Source of the DNA: Fidelibacterota bacterium TCS52
GTDB taxonomy: Bacteria > Fidelibacterota > Fidelibacteria > Fidelibacterales > Fidelibacteraceae
DNA: 11,429 bases
Assembly (NCBI GenBank): GCA_001577215.1
Contig: LSCC01000036.1
Span: forward strand, 1 to 11,429
Direction: 5' to 3'
Shown here one piece after another: positions 6,478 to 11,429 of the stretch. Every line of letters starts with the position of its first letter. Position 1 is the stretch's first letter. Position numbers and translations under genes: made by a program. The notes beneath the pieces are model-generated. The model did no database searches, had not been told where the DNA came from, and saw only the letters and a program-made list of their open reading frames with translations.

Positions 6478-6528
6478 TTATAACTCCTATTTTTATTTTC
6501 AAATAGAAAATTTATTCTTCTTTTCAAT

Positions 6529-7104
6529 TTAATAATTTTCTCCAAGTAATTCAAAATGAGCTTGTGGATGTGCACAAGCAGGGCAAATTTTCGGTGCTTC
6601 AGTTGCTTCGTGCAAGTATCCACAATTTCTGCAACGCCAAACTACTTTATCGCCTCTTTTGAACACTTCTTCATTTTCGATATTTTTCCATAATTTGTTG
6701 TAGCGTTTCTCATGTTGTTTTTCTGCTACTGCAATAGCTTCAAAAACATCTGCAATATTATCAAATCCTTCTTCTCTAGCAATTTTTGCAAACGATGGAT
6801 ACATCTCAGTCCATTCATAATTTTCTCCACTTGCTGACGCTTTTAAATTTGACATTGTATCACTAATTGTACCCGATGGAAAACCACCAGTAATTTCAAC
6901 TTCGCCGCCTTGCATAAACTTAAACAGTCGTTTTGCATGTTCTTTTTCCTGATTTGCAGTTTCTTCAAAAATAGTGGCGATCTGTACGAACCCTTCTTTT
7001 TTTGCCTTACCTGAAAAATAAGTATAGCGATTTCTTGCCTGTGATTCGCCTGCAAAAGCTGCCATTAAATTATTTTCTGTTTTGGTCCCTTTAATATCTT
7101 TCAT
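6529..7104 (-). CDS. rbr: Rubrerythrin (peroxide reductase)
   Basis: A 191-residue classical rubrerythrin that reduces hydrogen peroxide to water in the cytosol of anaerobes. The N-terminal ferritin-like domain has GESQARNRY (Glu20), NQEKEHAKR (Glu53, His56), ENYEWTEMYP (Glu94, Glu97) and AEKQHEKRY (Glu128, His131). The C-terminal rubredoxin-like domain has WRCRNCGY (Cys158, Cys161) and KICPACAHPQ (Cys174, Cys177). The start at 7104 is chosen because AAGGAG is 5 bases upstream; an in-frame ATG at 7134 would overlap the perR stop and encode that ribosome binding site. The first structural gene after perR, 26 bases from it, it is expected to be the most strongly peroxide-induced member. Confidence 0.96.
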   Translation of the reverse strand: MKDIKGTKTENNLMAAFAGESQARNRYTYFSGKAKKEGFVQIATIFEETANQEKEHAKRLFKFMQGGEVEITGGFPSGTISDTMSNLKASASGENYEWTEMYPSFAKIAREEGFDNIADVFEAIAVAEKQHEKRYNKLWKNIENEEVFKRGDKVVWRCRNCGYLHEATEAPKICPACAHPQAHFELLGENY

Positions 7105-7130
7105 TTTTTCTCCTTTTTTTAATAAACTTT

Positions 7131-7568
7131 TCATTTTTTATTCTTACTCTTCTCTAAACATTTTTTACAAATACCTTTAAAATAACTTTGAGCTTCATAA
7201 ATTTTATGACCATCTATTTTTTTTTGTTCCATTTGAAAACAGGGATTAGTTAAATCAACATCATATATCTTACCGCATTTTTTACACAGAAAATGATGAT
7301 GAAATTCACAATTAATGTCATATCTGGTTTCAATTCCTGAAATTGTTATTTCATTCACAATTCCCATTTTCGAAAATAACTTCAATGTATTATAAATTGT
7401 AGTTCTAGACATTGTTGGAATTCTATTAACTAATTTATTATAAATAATATCAACTGTCGGATGTACTAAATTATCGTGAAGATATTCCAAAATACATAAT
7501 CTTTGATAAGTGGGTTTAATTCCTTGATCTATTAGTTCTTTTTTGATATGTTTCATGTTTGTAATCAT
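7131..7568 (-). CDS. perR: Fur-family peroxide sensor, PerR type
   Basis: A 145-residue Fur-family repressor with an N-terminal winged helix (recognition region around MSRTTIYNTLKLF, 53-65) and a C-terminal dimerisation domain. The structural zinc site is CKKC (95, 98) with CKKC (134, 137). The regulatory Fe/Mn site has His36, Asp84, His90, His92 and Asp103. These are the B. subtilis PerR ligands (37, 85, 91, 93, 104) shifted by one, with Asp rather than Glu at the last position, which favours PerR over Fur. Oxidation of His36 or His90 by Fe-bound peroxide would release DNA. No good ribosome binding site precedes either the ATG at 7568 or the one at 7556, so the exact start is open and initiation may be nearly leaderless. 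It heads the oxygen-defence genes and probably represses them and itself. Confidence 0.92.
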   Translation of the reverse strand: MITNMKHIKKELIDQGIKPTYQRLCILEYLHDNLVHPTVDIIYNKLVNRIPTMSRTTIYNTLKLFSKMGIVNEITISGIETRYDINCEFHHHFLCKKCGKIYDVDLTNPCFQMEQKKIDGHKIYEAQSYFKGICKKCLEKSKNKK

Positions 7569-7572
7569 TACA
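7560..7572. promoter_or_regulatory. Predicted PerR box 1 (perfect 13-base palindrome)
   Basis: TGTAATCATTACA is a perfect 6-1-6 inverted repeat centred on 7566 and overlaps the first possible perR start codon. Extended to 7-1-7 (TTGTAATCATTACAG) it matches 11 of the 14 fixed positions of the B. subtilis PerR box, TTATAATNATTATAA. Its place at the transcription start region fits repression of perR and the downstream genes. Confidence 0.6.
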
Positions 7573-7588
7573 GTTATAATATAATAAC
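7573..7588. promoter_or_regulatory. Predicted second PerR/Fur-type site
   Basis: GTTATAATATAATAAC abuts the first palindrome with no gap. It is a 16-base inverted repeat with one mismatched pair and contains TTATAAT, a full PerR half site. It covers the predicted perR -10 element. The sequence is purely A/T inside, so chance symmetry is less unlikely than for the first site. Confidence 0.4.
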
Positions 7589-7606
7589 ATATTTTGAATT
7601 TGGCAA
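7578..7606 (-). promoter_or_regulatory. Predicted promoter of perR and the oxygen-defence operon
   Basis: On the minus strand TTGCCA (7606-7601) and TATATT (7583-7578) are 17 bases apart. Transcription would begin near 7571, leaving almost no leader before the ATG at 7568, or about 15 bases before the ATG at 7556. The -10 lies within the predicted PerR sites. Confidence 0.4.
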
Positions 7607-7618
7607 GTACTTTTTAAA

Positions 7619-9685
7619 TTATTTTCTTTCTAAACCAATTTCAGTCAATAGAAAATCGGCATCATATAATTTGTCCAGAGCTTCGGTTATGTATCCTATA
7701 TGTACTGCAACAGATCTGCTTTTTTCTAAGTCATAAACAAACCTTCCTGTCAAACTTTCAATATTTCCATCAAAGATCAATCCTATAATTTCACCATTTT
7801 TATTTACAACCGGTGATCCTGAATTTCCACCAATAATATCACAAGTCGAGACAAAATTTGACGGTGTCGATAAATCCAATTCATCCTTTTTTTGCCAAAA
7901 TGTTTCGGGTAAAAAATATCCTTCCTGTCCTTTAAAACTAATTGCTCTGTCGTATAATCCGTATAAGGTAGTAAAACATGGTGCAAATGTACCATTCATT
8001 TCATATTCTTTTACAGTTCCATAAGACAATCTCAAAGAGAAAGTAGCATCGGGATAAGTATCTTTTCCATATATTTCAAAACGGGCTTGGGCAATTTTTT
8101 CAGAAGCAAAATTCAATTTACTGGAAATGTTTTCCTTGCGCCATTTTCTATCTTTTCTCATAATTGGATCAATTCTTTTTGCAAGTAAGATCATGGGATC
8201 ATTACATTTTTCTATCGCTTCTTTTCCTCCTGCTATAAGTTTTTTACGAAAATCCACTTCGCCTAATTTTGTCTCTGAAAATAACTTTTGCGCATATTCT
8301 TCTGGATTTCTATCTCCGATCAACACCTTAACAAAATCATCATCTTCACCCAATTTCTTTTTTACTGTTTGAAATAGATCAACCATATTTACTTCTTCCA
8401 AATCATTATAGATCGGTGCCGGTGAAAATAATCTAAATTTCAATCTTTCAACATCTGCTTTATGATACCCTTCTAAACGCTCTTTATCCGGTTTTTCAAC
8501 CTCTTCTACAAATCTCACAATTCTAAGTGCATAATTACTCAATCTGGAAAAGCTAATTCTTCGATAAAAAAGTTCATCATATCTTTTTTTCTTGAGTTCA
8601 ATTACTTTACTAATATTCTCCCAAGCATCACCATATTTTTTTTTCATTTTGGAGTTACTGTTAACTAATTCTTTCAACTTCTGTTCTTGTCTCTTTTTAA
8701 TATCAGTTATAGCAGTATCTTGCAATCCTTTATATTCGCCATGCATTGCTTTTAAACCATTTTTTAAACCGAATTGATAGATCATAGCTTTTCTCTGTTG
8801 TTCCGGACCTCTTTTAGCATATTTTTCTAAAAGATCTAATTTTTTATCAATAAAATCTAAAACATAGGGATAGACATAATCTCTTTGAAATTTTAGTTGT
8901 GAAAATGTATAGAGTCTATCGGTGGATCCCGGATGGCCTGAGACGAAAACTAATTCATCTTTTTTTACTCCATCAGGATTCCATTTTAAGTAATTTTTAC
9001 TATTGATTAATTTACCGTTTTCATATACACGAAACATAGCAAAATCGAGATCATAACGAGGATATGTAAAATTATCATTATATCCACCAAAAAACGCTGC
9101 ACTTCTTTCAGGAGCAAAAACAAGTCGGACATCGGTGTATTTTTTGTATTGATAAAGCCAATATTCTCCACCATGATATAAGCTTACAACCTCACATTCC
9201 ATTCCGGTTTTCTCTTTATTTCTGTTTTCAATTTCAGCCATCTTTGCCTTTTTTGCCTTATAGTTTTCAGCCATATTTTTATCAGATTCAACTACAGAAA
9301 CCACCTTATCTGTAACATTTTTTAAATCAACTAAAACATTTATCTCGAGATCTTTACATTTTATTTCATTTTCCGGCTTTTCTGCCTTAAATCCTGTCTT
9401 TACATAATTTCTATCCTCGCCAGACATTTTTTGCAATTGCCCTACTGCTACATGGTGATTTGTCAATACTAAGCCATCAGGACTAATAAATGAACCAGAA
9501 CCTCCATCCATGAATCTCACACTTGATAAGCGAATATGGTCCAACCATTTTTGACTTGGTTCAAAATCATATTTTTTTTGTAATTGTTTCACCGGTGGAT
9601 TATCAAATGTCCACATGCCTTCATCAGCCAATAAAAAGCCACCCAATAAAATAGTCACGATCATAAATGCTTTAAAATACTTCAT
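7619..9685 (-). CDS. S46-family dipeptidyl-peptidase (DPP7-like), secreted
   Basis: A 688-residue serine exopeptidase that removes dipeptides from the N-terminus of oligopeptides, probably in the periplasm. A signal peptide (hydrophobic 7-19, cleavage after LLA at 20) precedes MWTFDNPP, the typical S46 start. The chymotrypsin-fold triad is visible: LTNHHVAVG (catalytic His at 77 or 78), YPRYDLDFAMFR (Asp214) and GGNSGSPVVN (Ser622). The middle, roughly 270-540, is the helical domain that covers the active site. Eighteen residues after the serine is Gly640 in FDGN; the equivalent Gly marks DPP7/DAP BII enzymes that accept hydrophobic side chains, whereas DPP11 has Arg there for Asp/Glu. AAGGAG is 5 bases from the ATG. 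The symporter gene ends 82 bases upstream on the same strand, so the two may form a peptide-use unit. Confidence 0.95.
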   Translation of the reverse strand: MKYFKAFMIVTILLGGFLLADEGMWTFDNPPVKQLQKKYDFEPSQKWLDHIRLSSVRFMDGGSGSFISPDGLVLTNHHVAVGQLQKMSGEDRNYVKTGFKAEKPENEIKCKDLEINVLVDLKNVTDKVVSVVESDKNMAENYKAKKAKMAEIENRNKEKTGMECEVVSLYHGGEYWLYQYKKYTDVRLVFAPERSAAFFGGYNDNFTYPRYDLDFAMFRVYENGKLINSKNYLKWNPDGVKKDELVFVSGHPGSTDRLYTFSQLKFQRDYVYPYVLDFIDKKLDLLEKYAKRGPEQQRKAMIYQFGLKNGLKAMHGEYKGLQDTAITDIKKRQEQKLKELVNSNSKMKKKYGDAWENISKVIELKKKRYDELFYRRISFSRLSNYALRIVRFVEEVEKPDKERLEGYHKADVERLKFRLFSPAPIYNDLEEVNMVDLFQTVKKKLGEDDDFVKVLIGDRNPEEYAQKLFSETKLGEVDFRKKLIAGGKEAIEKCNDPMILLAKRIDPIMRKDRKWRKENISSKLNFASEKIAQARFEIYGKDTYPDATFSLRLSYGTVKEYEMNGTFAPCFTTLYGLYDRAISFKGQEGYFLPETFWQKKDELDLSTPSNFVSTCDIIGGNSGSPVVNKNGEIIGLIFDGNIESLTGRFVYDLEKSRSVAVHIGYITEALDKLYDADFLLTEIGLERK

Positions 9686-9767
9686 TTTATCTCCTTTTTT
9701 TATTTATTATTAGCTTAATATTTTATACCCTCAATAGCAATAAAAAATCTTTTTTTAACTTATCATT

Positions 9768-11153
9768 TTATTTTTTTAAACTTAATGATTTCTTCTTTGA
9801 TATGATTAAAAAACCATAAAAAACTATCGCATTGGATATGATTCCAACTACCAACCCATCAATACTGAAAGGATTTTTCATAATGAAATTCCAAATAATA
9901 ACTCCTGATACACCTGCAACAGCACCGGCGATGAAATGAGTAAATTTAACTTTGAATCCCAAAATAGCTGACACCAAAGGTACCAGAATGATCGGTGACC
10001 AAAAATTATATGCGTAGATCAAAATGTCCAATATACTCTTGATTTTAATTGCAAAAATTACCGAAATAACTCCAACTAATATATTAATAAATCGTACAGA
10101 CATCATTTCTGTTTTTACGGTCATTTTTTTTCTTTTTAAAGGTGTAATAATATCATGAATAAATGAAACCGAAGCAGCATTTAGAAAAGAATCTGCTGAA
10201 GACATAACAATTGATATAACACCTGCTACAACAATTCCACGAATACCCATAGGCAATACTTTTTGGATCACAAATGGCATGGATAAATTAGGATCAAGTT
10301 CCGGATCTAATGTGAAGGCAATTAATCCGATAAGTCCTGTTATTGCAAAAAATGGTATGGAAAAAAGACCACTCCACAATGTTCCCTTACGAATATGATT
10401 TTTTTCTTTGGCTAAAAATAATCTTTGTACATATGGTGGAACTAAAGTTTCGCCCAATAAAAAAGTTAGAAAAAGTGAAATAAAAACGATTATAGTTTTG
10501 TAACCTCCGAGAAAAGTAAAATGAGTTACTGGAACTGCGGCTTGGATCTCACTAAATCCACCTACTTTTATTATACCTAATATTAGAGTTAATGGAATAC
10601 CAACAGAGAGGACGACAAATTGGATTATATCGGTATAAACAACCGAACGCATTCCACCAACAGTTGAATAAATAAATACGATACCAAAACCAATAAATAT
10701 TCCGTAAACTTGCGGTATATTTAAGAAAACATTAAAAATATAACCAATTGAACCAATTTGTGCTCCTAAAATCCCGGCACAAACAATAACAGAAAAAAAC
10801 CCGGTAATAATTTTAGAAATTTTCCCATAATGTTTATTCATTATATCACCAACAGAAATCGCTGTATTGTAATTGTCCATGTGCGGAGCAATAAACTTCG
10901 CTACCAATATTTCCTTTAAACTAAAACCCCAAAGAGCAAAAATATTAACTATTCCAAAAAGAAATACCTTCTCAGCATTTCCCATAGAAAACCCGCCACC
11001 AATAAATGAAGCAGAAAGAGTTGCAAAGATAATGAGCGAACCAAATGAACGTCCAGCTACCGAGAATTGAGAAAGGTCTTTTACTTTTCTACCAGCAAAA
11101 AGTCCAACAATCAAGATGACCAGGAGATACAAAATTACAATTACTTTATCCAT
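9768..11153 (-). CDS. Sodium:solute symporter (SSS / SLC5 family)
   Basis: A 461-residue inner-membrane transporter with about 13 hydrophobic helices, somewhat short for the family. Signature segments are VAGRSFGSL (32-40), YSTVGGMRSVVYTDIIQF (162-179), PPYVQRLFLAK (239-249) and GVISIVMSSADSFLNAAS (311-328). The Ser318/Ser319 pair lies where SSS proteins form the conserved Na2 sodium site. It would import a small organic solute with sodium. The substrate is not readable from the motifs; proline, other amino acids, sugars and carboxylates all occur in the family. The S46 dipeptidyl-peptidase gene follows at 82 bases on the same strand, which favours an amino-acid-type substrate by context only. 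AAGGA lies 6 bases from the ATG. Confidence 0.93.
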   Translation of the reverse strand: MDKVIVILYLLVILIVGLFAGRKVKDLSQFSVAGRSFGSLIIFATLSASFIGGGFSMGNAEKVFLFGIVNIFALWGFSLKEILVAKFIAPHMDNYNTAISVGDIMNKHYGKISKIITGFFSVIVCAGILGAQIGSIGYIFNVFLNIPQVYGIFIGFGIVFIYSTVGGMRSVVYTDIIQFVVLSVGIPLTLILGIIKVGGFSEIQAAVPVTHFTFLGGYKTIIVFISLFLTFLLGETLVPPYVQRLFLAKEKNHIRKGTLWSGLFSIPFFAITGLIGLIAFTLDPELDPNLSMPFVIQKVLPMGIRGIVVAGVISIVMSSADSFLNAASVSFIHDIITPLKRKKMTVKTEMMSVRFINILVGVISVIFAIKIKSILDILIYAYNFWSPIILVPLVSAILGFKVKFTHFIAGAVAGVSGVIIWNFIMKNPFSIDGLVVGIISNAIVFYGFLIISKKKSLSLKK

Positions 11154-11291
11154 GTATTTTCCTTATTTTTTTGATATCGTCTAAATGATTATTCTAACAA
11201 AATACTGCAACAATTAATATCAAAAATACATATAAAAAAATAGATTTGCCATGTTTTTTTACTTATTCTTTGAAGATACATATTTATTCAA

Positions 11292-11414
11292 CTCTTTCAG
11301 ATTAACACCACAGTTTTTATATTTTCTCTGAAAGAGAAAAAACACAGGGCAACGCCCTGTGAAAACGCCCTGTGAAATAAAAGCACACACAAAAAAAATT
11401 CTCTGAAAGAGAAT
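11292..11414. repeat. REP-like intergenic patch of hairpins and direct repeats
   Basis: Non-coding and more structured than its surroundings. It holds three perfect short-loop hairpins: TTTTCTCT-GAA-AGAGAAAA (11322-11340), CACAGGGC-AAC-GCCCTGTG (11343-11361) and ATTCTCT-GAA-AGAGAAT (11398-11414). TTCTCTGAAAGAGAA is thus repeated exactly at a 75-base interval, and CTCTTTCAG (11292-11300) is an inverted partial copy. ACGCCCTGTGAAA is a 13-base tandem duplication (11352-11364, 11365-11377). The GC-rich core stands out in an AT-rich background. It resembles REP-type repeats mobilised by REP-associated tyrosine transposases, but no transposase is in the window and the element runs towards the right edge. 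The stretch 11154-11280 shows no gene; it presumably contains the symporter promoter, which I could not place. Confidence 0.65.
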
Positions 11415-11429
11415 AATAAGATATCAACC

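Noticed and set aside
6495..6511. ATTTTC-AAATA-GAAAAT inverted repeat between rubrerythrin and hrb
   Set aside because: A 6-base A/T-rich stem with no T-tract on the coding strand. It is unlikely to terminate or regulate on this evidence.
7105..7134. Rubrerythrin start at 7134
   Set aside because: It would encode the ribosome binding site itself and overlap the perR stop. The ATG at 7104 follows AAGGAG by 5 bases and gives the family-typical N-terminus.
9686..9767. Promoter for the S46 peptidase in the gap after the symporter
   Set aside because: Several TTG and TATAAA-like strings are present but none pairs with good spacing. I could not tell a promoter from background.
11292..11414. CRISPR array at the right edge
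   Set aside because: The repeats are short, palindromic and irregularly spaced, with only two full copies and no spacer pattern.

Overview
The window is very AT-rich and reads like part of a strictly anaerobic, Gram-negative-type bacterium. It holds a rubrerythrin / superoxide reductase / flavodiiron oxygen-defence cassette under a PerR-type regulator. It also holds a secreted S46 dipeptidyl-peptidase, a family typical of Bacteroidetes and related phyla, and several strong AGGAG-type ribosome binding sites. An FCB-group or candidate-phylum anaerobe, for example of the Cloacimonadota kind, would fit. This is an inference from gene content; no rRNA or other phylogenetic marker is present.

Plus strand, 1-3166. 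The left edge cuts a DUF318/SO_0444-type metal permease that carries a C-terminal heavy-metal-associated (CxxC) domain. A small cupin gene overlaps its end. Next come a secreted ChaN/Tiki-like protein and then a gap holding a short, frameshifted scar of an ABC-transporter ATPase. A YjbQ/UPF0047 gene follows, with its own sigma70-like promoter.

Minus strand, 7568 down to 3188. Seven tightly packed genes run perR, rubrerythrin, flavin reductase-rubredoxin fusion (Hrb type), flavodiiron protein, rubrerythrin-like ferritin-fold protein, desulfoferrodoxin and ferritin. Together they form a reductive oxygen-detoxification route. Hrb would feed NAD(P)H electrons to the flavodiiron protein (O2 to water). 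Desulfoferrodoxin handles superoxide, rubrerythrin handles peroxide and the ferritin stores freed iron. Two adjacent palindromes cover the predicted -10 and start codon of perR and are the likely PerR operator for the whole unit.

Minus strand, 11153 down to 7619. A sodium:solute symporter lies directly upstream of the S46 dipeptidyl-peptidase. This looks like a peptide or amino-acid utilisation pair. The right edge (11292-11414) is a non-coding patch of short perfect hairpins and direct repeats, resembling a REP-type intergenic element and running up to the window end.

The most unusual signals are: (1) two genes in which the second domain of a fusion has its own well-placed Shine-Dalgarno and in-frame ATG, so a free CopZ-like chaperone and a free rubredoxin could be made from inside the longer genes; (2) the ABC ATPase scar with a broken Walker A; (3) the double palindrome at perR; (4) the hairpin-rich repeat at the right edge.
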